Under the pieces are notes generated by a model, which did not search any database, had not been told where the DNA came from, and saw only the letters and a program-made list of their open reading frames with translations. Of a stretch of 51,954 nucleotides of DNA, positions 1 through 8,997 are shown piece after piece. Position numbers and translations under genes: made by a program. The stretch is from assembly GCA_020445945.1 (NCBI GenBank), contig JAGRFQ010000013.1, forward strand, positions 1 through 51,954, in the 5' to 3' direction. Positions within the stretch are counted from its first letter, which is position 1, and each line of letters opens with the position of its first letter. This DNA is from Rhodocyclaceae bacterium. Its GTDB lineage: Bacteria > Pseudomonadota > Gammaproteobacteria > Burkholderiales > Rhodocyclaceae.

Positions 1-120
1 CCGACGCCGCTGGCCGACGGCTTCATGCCGCTGGGCCGGCTGGAGATCGCGCGGCTCGACAACGACCCGAACTTTCCCGAGCACGGCGTGCTGCGCCTTG
101 AACTGCACGGAGGCAAATGA
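1..120 (+). CDS. C-terminal end of an unidentified gene (partial)
   Basis: An open frame enters from the left edge and ends at TGA 118-120, giving the last 39 residues of a protein (ends in LRLELHGGK). The fragment is too short to identify. It is translationally coupled to the next gene: the ATG at 117 overlaps this stop codon, and a GGAGG-type ribosome site sits inside its last codons. Because the next four genes belong to a phage-tail-like or contractile injection operon, this is probably another baseplate component, but that is inferred from position only. Confidence 0.6.
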   Translation, partial: PTPLADGFMPLGRLEIARLDNDPNFPEHGVLRLELHGGK

Positions 121-2930
121 TGAGCACCGCCCGCGTGTCCCCGAAAACCGATTGTGATTGCTGCGCCGGCATCGACGCCGTCACCCCGGCGCGCATCAGC
201 AACCCGCCGGGCCTGTCGCAGATCGCCTACCGCATCGGCCGGCATGGCGACTTCGTCGAATCCATGCGCGCCCGCCTCTCCAGCGCCGACCGCCCCGCGC
301 TGGCCGCGCTCACCACGCGCGAGGCCAGCGACTTCACGCTCGCCATCACCGACGCGCTGGCCACCTCGCTCGACGTGCTCAGCTTCTACACCGAGCGCTT
401 CGCCAACGAGCACTACCTGCGCACCGCCACCGAGCGCCTGTCGGTGCGCGAGATGGCGCGGCTGATCGGCTACGAGCTGGCCCCCGGCGTGGCCGCCGGC
501 ACGCATCTGGCCTTCACGCTGCAGACCATTCCCGGCGCGCCGGCCGAGCCCATCGTGATACCGGTCGGCACCCGCGTGCAAAGCGTGCCGGGGCAGGACG
601 AACAGGCACAGAGCTTCGAGACCGTGGCGCCCACGCCCGCCCGCGCCGAGTGGAACGCCATCCCGGTGCAGACCCGGGTGCGCTGGCTGCCCAAGTCCGG
701 CGACACCGAACTGTGGCTCGATGGCCTGGCCACCGGCCTGCAGCCGGGCGATGCGATCCTCATCGTCGGCAGCGAGCGCATGAGCGACCCCGGCAGCGAG
801 CGCTGGGATGTGCGCGTGCTCGCCAGCGTCACCCCCGACAACGCCAATGCCCGCACCCGCGTGCGCTGGGACCACCCGCTGGGCAGCGCTTTCCCGGCCA
901 TGAGCCCGAGCAGCCTCGGCGTGCAGGTGCATGCCCTGCGTCAGCGCACCGCGCTGTTCGGCCACAACGCGCCCGACCCCAACCTGATGGGCAATGACGA
1001 CTCCAATGTCGCCACGCTGATCGATAAAACCACCAATCCGAACAGCTGGCAGTGGAACAACTTCGCCCTCGACACCTCAGCGCTCGACCTCGATACCGAC
1101 AACGCCAAGATCACCGCCGGCAGCTGGATCGCGCTGGTCTCCAACGAGCCGAGCCTGGGCAGCGCCGCCTTGCCCGGCTACACCGAGCTGTACCGCGCGA
1201 GCAAGGTCATCCACCGCAGCCGCAACGCCTTCGCCATCTCCAGCAAGGTCACGCGGGTGACGCCGGACACCACCGAAAACCTCACCGCCAGCCGCTTTCC
1301 GCTGCGCCGCACGCTGGTGCTGGCGCAAAGCGAGCGGCTGGCCACGGTCGATACGCCGATCTTTCATCCGGTGTATGGCGAGGCGATCACACTCGGCCAG
1401 CGGATTGCCGACTTGCTGCCCGGTCAGCCGATTGCGCTGTCCGGCCCGCGCCAGCGCATCGCCATCGCGCCGCGCGCGGTGGGGCTGTCGCTGAACGTGG
1501 AGGGTGGCGGCAGCGTGGCGCTGGCCGAGGGCGACGAGCTGTTCATGCGCGCGCCGGCGGTGCGCCTGTTCGGCAGCACGCCGGTGGCCCTCAGCGCCGA
1601 TAGCTTTGCCGCGCAACTGGGCAAGGCCGGCGTGGTGCTGCGCCTGGCGCTCGAAGACCGCGACGGGCGCACCGGCACGCTCACCGCCAAGGGCAGCGAG
1701 CTGCGTCTGACCGCCAGCCGCAAGGACGACCCGCTGGTGAGCGAGATCGCCTTCATCGCCACCGCCAACGACCCCATCGTGCTCGACCGCGACCACACCC
1801 ACCTCAAGCTCGCCGCGCCGCTGGCACAGGTGTATGCGCGCGCCGCGCTGCGCATCAACGCCAACGTGGCCCCCGCCACGCATGGCGAAACCGTGGAGGC
1901 CATCCTCGGCGATGGCGACGGCGCGCAGGCCAACCAGCGCTTCGTGCTGGGCCAGGCGCCGCTCACCTTCGTGAGCGCCAACACCGCCAGCGGCCGCGCC
2001 AGCACGCTGCAACTGCGGGTCAATGACGTGTTGTGGGCCGAGGTGCCGACCCTGCATGGCGCCGCGCCCGACGCGCGGGTATTCGAAACCCTGCAGGACG
2101 ACGACGCCCGCACCACGGTGCTCTTCGGCGACGGCGCCGAGGGCGCGCGCCTGCCCAGCGGCAGCACCAACCTGCGGGTGCGCTACCGCAAGGGCCTGGG
2201 CGTGGCCGGCAACCTCGCCGCCGGCAAGCTCACCACCCTGCTGAGCCGCCCGCTGGGCGTCACCGGCGCCACCAACCCGGCGCCGGCCACCGGTGGCGAA
2301 GATGCCGAAACCCTCGCCCGCGCCCGCGACAACGCCCCGCTCACCGTGCTCACCCTCGACCGCGCGGTGTCCATCGACGACTACGCCAACTTCGCCCGCG
2401 CCTTTGCCGGCATCGACAAGGCCCACGCGCTGTGGATTCCGGCCGGGCCGGCGCGCGGGGTGTTGCTGAGCATCGCCGGCATCGACGGCGCGCCGGTGCC
2501 CGAGAGCAGCGACACCTACATCAACCTGCGCAAGGCGCTGGCCACCTACGGCGACCCGCTGGTGCCGCTGCGCCTGCTCAACTACCGCGACGCGCGCTTC
2601 CGCTGTCGGTTGTCGGTCAAGGTGGACGCCGCCTTCGCGCCCGACGCCGTGCTGGTGGCGGTCGATGCCGCGCTACGCACCGCCTTCAGCTTTGCCCGCC
2701 GCGCCTTCGGCCAGACCGTATCCATCGACGAAGTGGCCGCCGTGGCGCAGGACGTGGCCGGCGTGATCGCGGTGCACGTGACCCGCCTGTACCGCGTCGG
2801 CCAGAGCCCCACCGTGGTGGTGCCGCGCCTGTTCGCCGCGCTGCCGGTGGCTTCGCTCACCGCCGTGCCGCCGGCCGCCGAGCTGCTCACCCTCGCCGCC
2901 GACCCGATCGAACTGGAGGTGCTGCCGTGA
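117..2930 (+). CDS. Putative baseplate assembly protein (contractile injection system / phage-tail-like)
   Basis: This 937-residue protein has the hallmarks of the large family annotated as putative baseplate assembly protein in extracellular contractile injection systems and related tail-like particles. The N-terminal 130 residues carry the typical PPGL..IAYRIGRHGDF start and the run SFYTERFANEHYLRTATER, followed by LIGYELAPGVAAGTHLAFTL and a beta-rich middle. The C-terminal third (from about residue 720: GGEDAETLARARDNAP, then VSIDDYANFARAF) is like baseplate protein J/gp47. By family knowledge it would form wedge parts of the baseplate that contact the spike and trigger sheath contraction. 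It starts with ATG ATG overlapping the upstream stop; a start at 120 is equally possible. It overlaps the next gene by 4 nt. No sheath, tube or ATPase gene is visible, so the class of particle cannot be fixed. Confidence 0.85.
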   Translation: MMSTARVSPKTDCDCCAGIDAVTPARISNPPGLSQIAYRIGRHGDFVESMRARLSSADRPALAALTTREASDFTLAITDALATSLDVLSFYTERFANEHYLRTATERLSVREMARLIGYELAPGVAAGTHLAFTLQTIPGAPAEPIVIPVGTRVQSVPGQDEQAQSFETVAPTPARAEWNAIPVQTRVRWLPKSGDTELWLDGLATGLQPGDAILIVGSERMSDPGSERWDVRVLASVTPDNANARTRVRWDHPLGSAFPAMSPSSLGVQVHALRQRTALFGHNAPDPNLMGNDDSNVATLIDKTTNPNSWQWNNFALDTSALDLDTDNAKITAGSWIALVSNEPSLGSAALPGYTELYRASKVIHRSRNAFAISSKVTRVTPDTTENLTASRFPLRRTLVLAQSERLATVDTPIFHPVYGEAITLGQRIADLLPGQPIALSGPRQRIAIAPRAVGLSLNVEGGGSVALAEGDELFMRAPAVRLFGSTPVALSADSFAAQLGKAGVVLRLALEDRDGRTGTLTAKGSELRLTASRKDDPLVSEIAFIATANDPIVLDRDHTHLKLAAPLAQVYARAALRINANVAPATHGETVEAILGDGDGAQANQRFVLGQAPLTFVSANTASGRASTLQLRVNDVLWAEVPTLHGAAPDARVFETLQDDDARTTVLFGDGAEGARLPSGSTNLRVRYRKGLGVAGNLAAGKLTTLLSRPLGVTGATNPAPATGGEDAETLARARDNAPLTVLTLDRAVSIDDYANFARAFAGIDKAHALWIPAGPARGVLLSIAGIDGAPVPESSDTYINLRKALATYGDPLVPLRLLNYRDARFRCRLSVKVDAAFAPDAVLVAVDAALRTAFSFARRAFGQTVSIDEVAAVAQDVAGVIAVHVTRLYRVGQSPTVVVPRLFAALPVASLTAVPPAAELLTLAADPIELEVLP

Positions 2931-4996
2931 GTGCCGATGCGCAAAAACTGTTCGCGCTGCTGCCGGCCATCCACCGCATCCGCGATGCCGAGCAGGCCGC
3001 TGCCGAGGGGCTGGACCGCGGCCCGCTCGAAGAACTCATCGGCGTGCTCGCCGAGCAGCTGGCGGTGGCCGACGAGAGCCTGGAACAGCTCTACGACGAC
3101 CTCTTCATCGAGACCTGCGCCGACTGGGTGGTGCCCTACATCGGCGACCTGATCGGCTACCGCAGCCTGCACCAGGCCGCGCCCGAGGCGGCCAGCGCGC
3201 GCGCCGAGGTGGCCCACACCATCGCCCTGCGCCGACGCAAGGGCACGGCGCTGGTGCTCGAACAGCTCGCGCGCGACGTCACCGGCTGGGACGCCCGCGC
3301 GGTCGAATACTTCCAGCGCCTGTGCACCACGCAGTACATGAATCATCTGCGTCCGGCCAACCTGCACACCCCCGATCTGCGCCGCGCCGAGCCGCTCGAA
3401 TGGATCGGCACCGCCTTCGAGACCGCCAACCGCACGGTGGACGTGCGGCGCATCGAGTCCGGCCGCGGGCGGCACAACATTCCCAACATCGGCCTGCACC
3501 TGTGGCGCATCCAGGCCTGGCCGCACCGCGAATCGCCCGCCACCCGCGCCGGCGTGCGCCGCTACCGCGCCAGCCCCCTCGGCCACGACCTGCCGCTCTA
3601 CAACCGCCCGCTGGCCGAGGACGACATCACCCACCTGGCCGAGCCGGACAACGTGCCCTGGCCGCTGTCGCGCCGCCGCCTCGCCACCCACCTGGCCCGC
3701 CACTACGGTGAGCGCGCCAGCGCCGGCGCGCCGCTGGACAACCCCGACCCGGCGCTGATCCTGCGGGTGAACGGCACGCTCATCGAGCGCGACCGCATCC
3801 GCATCTGCCACCTCGGCGACGAGGCCGCCAGCTGGGCGCACACCCCGCCGCCCAACGGCTTCTATTCGATTGACCCGGTGCTCGGGCGCATCGCCCTGCC
3901 TGCCGACGCGCCCGACCCGGCCGACGTGCGCCTGACCTGGCGCGAAGGTTTTTCGGCCGCGCTTGGCGGGGGCGAGTACGAGCGCGGCGACACCCTGCCG
4001 GTGCCGCCCGCCAGCGTCACCGTGCTGCGCGTGCCCGACGACCACCCCACGCTCGCCGCCGCGCTCACCGCGCTGGCCGGCGACGGCGTGGTCGAGATCA
4101 CCGACAGCAGCCGCTACAGCGAAACGCTGACGATCAACGTGGTGGCCGATGGTGCGGTCGAGATCCGCGCGGCCAACGGCCGCCGGCCGGTGCTCGAACT
4201 GGGCGGGCTCACCGTCAGCGGCGCCGCCAACAGCGCGTGCACGCTCAACGGCCTGCTCATCACTGGCGCGCCGCTGGCCGTGCCCGATGCCGCCGGCAAC
4301 GCGCTGGCCCGGCTCAACCTCATCCACTGCACCCTGGTGCCCGGCATCGCGCTGAACGCCGACGGCAGCCCCACCCAGCCGAGCGCGCCCAGCCTGCAAC
4401 TGGCCATCGCCGGGCTGGAGACCGAGATCGACCGCTGCATCGTCGGCGGCATCCGCAGCCACGAGCGCAGCACCCTGCGCGCCACCGACAGCCTCATCGA
4501 CGCCACCACGCGCGAGGGCGTGGCCTTTGCGGCCATGGATGGCGCGGCGCCCGGCGCGGTGCTGTCGCTGGTCGCCTGCACGGTGGTGGGCACCGTGCAT
4601 ACCGCCGAGGTCGGGCTGATTTCCAACAGCATCCTGCTCGCCTCGGCCGCCCCCGGCGTTGCGCCGGTGCGCGCCGCGCGCAAGCAGGTGGGCTGCGTGC
4701 GCTTCTCGTGGTTGCCGTTTGAATCCATCGTGCCGGCGCGCCACCGCTGCCAGCCCGATTCCGCCCAGAGCGCCCGCCACATCGCCCCGCGCTTCACGTC
4801 CCTGCGCTACGGCACGCCGGCCTACGGCCAGCTCACCACGGCCACGCCGGTCGAGGTGCTGCGCGGCGCCGACGACGAGAGCGAAATGGGCGTCTTCCAT
4901 CACCTCTTCGGTGCCCAGCGCGAAACCAACCTGCGCATCCGCCTCGCGGAATACCTGCGGGTGGGGCTGCGCGCCGGCATCTTCTACGAATCTTGA
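2927..4996 (+). CDS. Phage-tail-like protein with beta-helix-like C-terminal half
   Basis: A 689-residue protein. The GTG start at 2927 overlaps the TGA of the upstream gene (GTGA), and it is the only start that removes a long low-complexity leader read from inside the previous gene. Residues 1-130 (SADAQKLFALLPAIHRIRD, then LEQLYDDLFIETCADWVVPYIGDLIGY) match the N-terminus of the tail-protein family usually encoded directly after the large baseplate assembly protein; in the phage paradigm this is the tail-fibre-attaching protein I position. From about residue 365 the sequence changes to repeats rich in V/I/L, N and G (VEITDSSRYSETLTINVV, CTLNGLLITGAPL, LNLIHCTLVPG), which look like rungs of a right-handed beta-helix. 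It probably anchors or forms part of the fibre. Family membership is fairly sure; the helix is inferred from pattern only. Confidence 0.75.
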   Translation: MSADAQKLFALLPAIHRIRDAEQAAAEGLDRGPLEELIGVLAEQLAVADESLEQLYDDLFIETCADWVVPYIGDLIGYRSLHQAAPEAASARAEVAHTIALRRRKGTALVLEQLARDVTGWDARAVEYFQRLCTTQYMNHLRPANLHTPDLRRAEPLEWIGTAFETANRTVDVRRIESGRGRHNIPNIGLHLWRIQAWPHRESPATRAGVRRYRASPLGHDLPLYNRPLAEDDITHLAEPDNVPWPLSRRRLATHLARHYGERASAGAPLDNPDPALILRVNGTLIERDRIRICHLGDEAASWAHTPPPNGFYSIDPVLGRIALPADAPDPADVRLTWREGFSAALGGGEYERGDTLPVPPASVTVLRVPDDHPTLAAALTALAGDGVVEITDSSRYSETLTINVVADGAVEIRAANGRRPVLELGGLTVSGAANSACTLNGLLITGAPLAVPDAAGNALARLNLIHCTLVPGIALNADGSPTQPSAPSLQLAIAGLETEIDRCIVGGIRSHERSTLRATDSLIDATTREGVAFAAMDGAAPGAVLSLVACTVVGTVHTAEVGLISNSILLASAAPGVAPVRAARKQVGCVRFSWLPFESIVPARHRCQPDSAQSARHIAPRFTSLRYGTPAYGQLTTATPVEVLRGADDESEMGVFHHLFGAQRETNLRIRLAEYLRVGLRAGIFYES

Positions 4997-5009
4997 GGGA
5001 GTCCACATC

Positions 5010-8000
5010 ATGAGTTTCGACCTGAGCCGTATCCGCTTCGACGCCCGCAAGGACTTTTTCGGACTGGTGGTGCAGCAGGGCCGGGTGCAGCTGGACGCCG
5101 AGTGGAATGAATGGGTCGCCCAGCTCGGCCGCCGCCTGCAGGCCGGCACGCTGGACACCTTCGGCGGCAACGTGGTGCCGCGCATCACGCCCGACGGCTT
5201 CCGCATCGAGGCCGCCGGCGGGGCGCTCAGCATCGGCCCCGGCCGCATCTATGTGGACGGCCTGCTGGCCGAGAACCACGGCGGCACGCCCGACGCCTGG
5301 GACCCGCGCCTGGCCGAACTGACCGGCACCACGCCGCTGGCCTACACCGCCCAGCCCTACTACCCCAACCCGCCAGCCCTGCCGGCCGGCGGCCCGCACC
5401 TGGTGTATGTGGATGTGTGGCAGCGCGACATCAGCGCCATCATCGACCCCGGCCTCATCGAGCCCGCCGCGGGCGTGGACACCACCGGCCGGCTGCAAAC
5501 GGTGTGGCAGGTCAAGGTGCTGCCCAACGTGGGCAACGCCACCTGCGCCACCGACGACGCCGACGTTAACGGCTGGCAGGCCGCCACCGCGCCCTCGGCC
5601 GGCCGCCTGAGCACCGACACCGGCGACCCCGCCTTTGCGCCCAACCCCTGCCAGGTGCCGCCCGCCGCCGGTTATCGCGGGCTGGAGAACCAGACCTACC
5701 GGGTGGAGGTGCACACCGGCGGGCCGATCGGCACGGCCACCTTCAAGTGGTCGCGCGACAACGCCACGGTGGCCTCGCGGGTGACCCACATCAACCCGGC
5801 GCGCAACCGCATCACGGTTGAATCCGTCGGGCGCGACGACGTGCTGCGCTTCCATGACGGCGACTGGGTGGAAGTGACCGACGACCACCGCGAGCTGCAC
5901 GGCCTGCCCGGCGAGCTGCGCCGCATCCGCGTGGCCGGCGGGGTGGACGACACCGCCCGCACGCTGAGCTTCGACATCGCGCTGCCGGCCGGCCTGTTCC
6001 CCACCGATGCGCAGCAGGCCACGCAAGCCGCGCGCAACACCCGCGTGCGCCGCTGGGACCAGTCCGGCCAGGTGCGGCGCGAGAACGGCACCGTGGCCAC
6101 CAACCTCGACACCAGCACCACCGGCGAGATCCCCATCCCCGGCGGCACCACGCGGCTGTTTCTGGAGCACGGCATCCTGGTGGACTTCAGCCTCGATCCG
6201 GCCGGCGGCGAGTTCCATACGGGCGACTACTGGGTGTTCGCCGCGCGCACGGCCGACGCCAGCGTGGAAACACTCACCAACGCCCCGCCGCTGGGCATCC
6301 ACCACCACTATGCGCGCCTGGCCATCGTGAACTTCCCCGATGGCGAGACCGACTGCCGCACCCTGTGGCCGCCCATTGCCGAGGGCGAGGGCTGCGACTG
6401 CACGGTGTGCGTGAGCGCCGAGCACCACAACAACGGCACCGCCACCATCCAGCAGGCCATCGACAGCATCAAGGACGAGGGCGGCACCATCTGCCTGGGC
6501 ATTGGCAACTACAGCATCGGCGCGCCGCTGGTGGTCGACGGCGCGCGCTCGCTGCGGTTTCGCGGGCAGGGCTGGGCCACGTTGCTGGTTGGCGCCGAGC
6601 CGGGCAGCGTGTTCGACATCCGCAACAGCACCGGCGTGGCGCTGCAGAACCTGAGCGTGATCGGCTCGGCCCGCGGCGCCGGCAGCACCGCCATGATCGC
6701 CGCGCGCGGCGTGACCGACCTGCGCGCCGAGCACCTTACCGTGCTCGGGCTGGCGGTGGGCGACGGCACGAGTGTGGGCATTGGCCTGGCCGGCAACATG
6801 CTCGGCGTGAGCATCAGCGACTGCGCCATCGTGGCCGAGCGCGGCGTGGCCGCCGTGCCGGGGGGCGATAGCAACTACGTGCTCACCGGCGAGCTGCGCA
6901 TGGCGCGCAACCTGTGCTTCTGCAGCCAGCGCGCGGTGAGCTTCGACACCACCAGCCTGCACTACGCCAGCACGCGCATCGAGGGCAACTTCCTGCTCAA
7001 CGGCAACCAGGCCGCCGTGGTCGCCACCGGCGCGGTGCTGCCGGGTTCGAGCTTTGCGGTGGCCGACAACGTGATCTATACCGCCGGTGACGGCGTGCGC
7101 GCCGGGGTCGATGGCCTCACCGTGGAGCGCAACGAGATCACCGGCATTGGCGAGCGCAGCGGCCACGGCATCGTGCTCGAAGAAGGGCTGGACCCGGTCG
7201 CCATCGACCGGGTGCGCATTGCCGCCAACCGCCTGAGCGGCCTGCGCGGCCACGCCATGCTCCTCACCCAGCAGGTGGACGAGGCGATCATCACCGACAA
7301 CCAGATCGAGCACATCGGCCTCGGCGCGCTGCTCATGGGCGAGGGCGCCGGCGCCGGCCTGCTGCGCCTGGCCGGCAACCAGTGTCAGCACCTGGGCGAA
7401 GCGCTGGGCAACGACAACGCCGCCTTCGTGGCGGTGCAGCTCATCCGCGTCGAGCGCGGCGACGTGCTCGACAACGTCATCGCCCAGGTGGCCCGCTCGG
7501 CGCTCACCAGCCCCGGCATCGACGCCCTGCGCTGCGCCGCCGTGGGGCAGGTGCGCATTGCCGGCAACCGCTTCTTCGGTATCGGTCCGGATCGCATCAG
7601 CGCCCCGGTGGCCGCCATCCGCGTGCTGCCGCCCTTCGACCGCACAGCCATCGACGACAACAGCGTCGAGCGCATCGGCGAAGCCGGGCAGAACCCCATC
7701 GTGATCGAATGGCGGGCCATCAACATTGCCCCCGAGCCGGCCGGCGCGGTGCCCGGCTTCGTGGCCGCCGGCTACTTTGCCGCCGCCGAGTCCGCCTACC
7801 TGCTCACCGCCAGCCGCGCCTTTGCCGTGCTGCTGCGCCCGGCCGCGGTGTCCATCCGCGGCAACCAGCTGCGCGGCCAGGCCACCGGCGTGCCGCTCAA
7901 CCAGTGCGGCGCGGTCGACAGCCTGTTGTTTGCCGACAACCACTGCCAGACCGCCGGCGATGGTGGCAAGGAACCGCTGCTCGGCGAGTTCGGCGGGCGC

Positions 8001-8177
8001 ACCCTCAATGTGAGCAACAACCGGCTCATCGCCCTGGGCGACCTCGACACCCTGCACCTGCACCCGCAGCAAAAGCTCGCCATCGTCATGGGCAACACCA
8101 GCACCGGCAACATCCGCGTGCAGAGCGGCGCGCCCGTGCCCGCCGACATGAGCCTGACCAACATCATCGGAATGTAA
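5010..8177 (+). CDS. DUF6519 / right-handed parallel beta-helix protein (tail-fibre-like)
   Basis: A 1055-residue protein with ATG at 5010 preceded by GAGGGAG, 13 nt after the previous stop. The N-terminus (FDARKDFFGLVVQQGRVQLDAEWNEW) is the signature of the DUF6519 family, which recurs in contractile-injection operons. The first 460 residues form this globular part and end in a CDCTVC motif followed by TIQQAIDSIKDEGGTICLG, the usual entry to a pectate-lyase-like beta-helix. The remainder to residue 1040 is a long series of rungs (for example VADNVIYTAGDGV, ITDNQIEHIGLGALLMGEG, IAGNRFFGIG) with regularly placed N-x-I/F turns. A role as tail fibre, baseplate periphery or surface-binding protein is inferred from context and fold; no catalytic residues are recognisable. 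It is the largest gene of the operon and the best candidate for specificity. Confidence 0.8.
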   Translation: MSFDLSRIRFDARKDFFGLVVQQGRVQLDAEWNEWVAQLGRRLQAGTLDTFGGNVVPRITPDGFRIEAAGGALSIGPGRIYVDGLLAENHGGTPDAWDPRLAELTGTTPLAYTAQPYYPNPPALPAGGPHLVYVDVWQRDISAIIDPGLIEPAAGVDTTGRLQTVWQVKVLPNVGNATCATDDADVNGWQAATAPSAGRLSTDTGDPAFAPNPCQVPPAAGYRGLENQTYRVEVHTGGPIGTATFKWSRDNATVASRVTHINPARNRITVESVGRDDVLRFHDGDWVEVTDDHRELHGLPGELRRIRVAGGVDDTARTLSFDIALPAGLFPTDAQQATQAARNTRVRRWDQSGQVRRENGTVATNLDTSTTGEIPIPGGTTRLFLEHGILVDFSLDPAGGEFHTGDYWVFAARTADASVETLTNAPPLGIHHHYARLAIVNFPDGETDCRTLWPPIAEGEGCDCTVCVSAEHHNNGTATIQQAIDSIKDEGGTICLGIGNYSIGAPLVVDGARSLRFRGQGWATLLVGAEPGSVFDIRNSTGVALQNLSVIGSARGAGSTAMIAARGVTDLRAEHLTVLGLAVGDGTSVGIGLAGNMLGVSISDCAIVAERGVAAVPGGDSNYVLTGELRMARNLCFCSQRAVSFDTTSLHYASTRIEGNFLLNGNQAAVVATGAVLPGSSFAVADNVIYTAGDGVRAGVDGLTVERNEITGIGERSGHGIVLEEGLDPVAIDRVRIAANRLSGLRGHAMLLTQQVDEAIITDNQIEHIGLGALLMGEGAGAGLLRLAGNQCQHLGEALGNDNAAFVAVQLIRVERGDVLDNVIAQVARSALTSPGIDALRCAAVGQVRIAGNRFFGIGPDRISAPVAAIRVLPPFDRTAIDDNSVERIGEAGQNPIVIEWRAINIAPEPAGAVPGFVAAGYFAAAESAYLLTASRAFAVLLRPAAVSIRGNQLRGQATGVPLNQCGAVDSLLFADNHCQTAGDGGKEPLLGEFGGRTLNVSNNRLIALGDLDTLHLHPQQKLAIVMGNTSTGNIRVQSGAPVPADMSLTNIIGM

Positions 8178-8188
8178 GGAGCGCCCCC

Positions 8189-8686
8189 ATGCCCATCGCA
8201 ACCTTTCGCGGCGAAAAAACCGTCGCCGCCATTGCCGACAAACTCTTCGTCAAACTCACGCCCAAACAGCGTGAAAAGGCCGAAGCCGCGCTCATCAAGG
8301 AAAACCCCCAGCTACGCGAACTGGCCACCGTGCCCCAGGGCGCCATCCTGCGCGTGCCCGAACTGCCCGAACTGCGCGCCAAAACCAACCGCAGCCTCGA
8401 AAACCCCGACGTGCAAATCGCCCGCAACCTGGCCGACGCCGTCTCCGCCTACGGCAGCCACCTGGGCGAGCGCTTCAAGGCCGTGCAGAAAGAGGGCAAG
8501 GAACAACTGGCCGTGCTCAAGAGCGGCGAACTGCGCAAAGCCCTCGCCGACGCCCCCGCCTACCGCGCCGTGGCCGACGAAGCCGCCAAGGCGCTGGACG
8601 CGCGGGCGGCTGGGCTGGGCGATCGGCAGAAGGCGGTCGATGCGGCGATCAAGCAGGCGGTGGCGGGGTTGGGGGGGAAGCGGTGA
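8189..8686 (+). CDS. Small LysM-like tail-associated protein with helical C-terminus
   Basis: A 165-residue protein, ATG at 8189 after AAGGAG, 11 nt downstream of the beta-helix gene, so almost certainly in the same operon and its last gene. Residues 1-55 (TVAAIADKLF, AALIKENPQL, VPQGAILRVP) have the beta-alpha-alpha-beta layout and terminal P-x-G-x-x-L-x-V-P of LysM-like domains used in phage and injection-system tail proteins to link tube and baseplate. Residues 70-165 are charged, alanine-rich and predicted helical, ending in GLGGKR. A structural link or a cargo adaptor are both possible; neither can be decided from sequence. No signal peptide is present. Confidence 0.6.
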   Translation: MPIATFRGEKTVAAIADKLFVKLTPKQREKAEAALIKENPQLRELATVPQGAILRVPELPELRAKTNRSLENPDVQIARNLADAVSAYGSHLGERFKAVQKEGKEQLAVLKSGELRKALADAPAYRAVADEAAKALDARAAGLGDRQKAVDAAIKQAVAGLGGKR

Positions 8687-8718
8687 GGTCAGTCTGGCGC
8701 GGACGACGCGGGGCGTAG

Positions 8719-8792
8719 GGTGGGCGGCTTGCCGCCCACCAAGCGGTGCCGGTCGGAAGTCACGTAGGGTGGGTGGCAAGCCACCCTACGTG
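8719..8792. repeat. Two related palindromic repeats (GTAGGGTGGG family)
   Basis: Two hairpin-forming units share the opening CGTAGGGTGGG. The first (8719-8740) is a perfect 10-bp inverted repeat, GGTGGGCGGC / GCCGCCCACC, with a TT loop. The second (8761-8792) is a 12-bp inverted repeat, CACGTAGGGTGG / CCACCCTACGTG, with an 8-nt loop. They follow the last injection-operon gene by about 30 nt and have no T-run, so they resemble REP-type dispersed palindromes more than a terminator, although they could stabilise the 3' end of the transcript. Confidence 0.75.
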
Positions 8793-8882
8793 TGCCGACG
8801 GGAGAAAATGGCGTTGGATGGCCTGATGGATGCCGTTTGGCCGAAACCAGCGCTCGGGCCTTTGGTGGCGCCAGCATGCGAT

Positions 8883-8976
8883 GCGTAGCCCGGATGGGGC
8901 GAGCGCAATCCGGGGTGAGCGATCGATCAACCGATGAATCCCGGAGGCGGCCCGGTGGGCCTTGTCCGGGCTACGC
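8883..8976. repeat. REP-like inverted repeat element (GCGTAGCCCGGA ... TCCGGGCTACGC)
   Basis: Twelve-base perfect inverted arms at 8883-8894 and 8965-8976 enclose about 70 nt including GCGCAATCCGGGG and GAATCCCGGAGG. The arm resembles the CGTAGCCCGGAT...ATCCGGGCTACG palindromes scattered through many beta- and gammaproteobacterial genomes. It lies at the border where base composition drops into the AT-richer island. The rest of 8687-8997 holds no convincing gene. Confidence 0.7.
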
Positions 8977-8997
8977 TTCCTGGGAGGACATCAAAAT

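Noticed and set aside
2582-5248. Minus-strand open frame of 888 codons opposite the tail genes
   Set aside because: Composition is the mirror of GC-rich codons (His/Gly/Ala/Arg-rich low complexity), with no motifs; the plus-strand genes there are clearly recognisable.
4833-8201. Minus-strand open frame of 1122 codons opposite the beta-helix gene
   Set aside because: Low-complexity shadow of the plus-strand gene, no start signal and no family features.
8719-8792. Hairpins as an intrinsic terminator or CRISPR repeats
   Set aside because: No T-run follows either hairpin, only two non-identical units are present, and there are no regular spacers.
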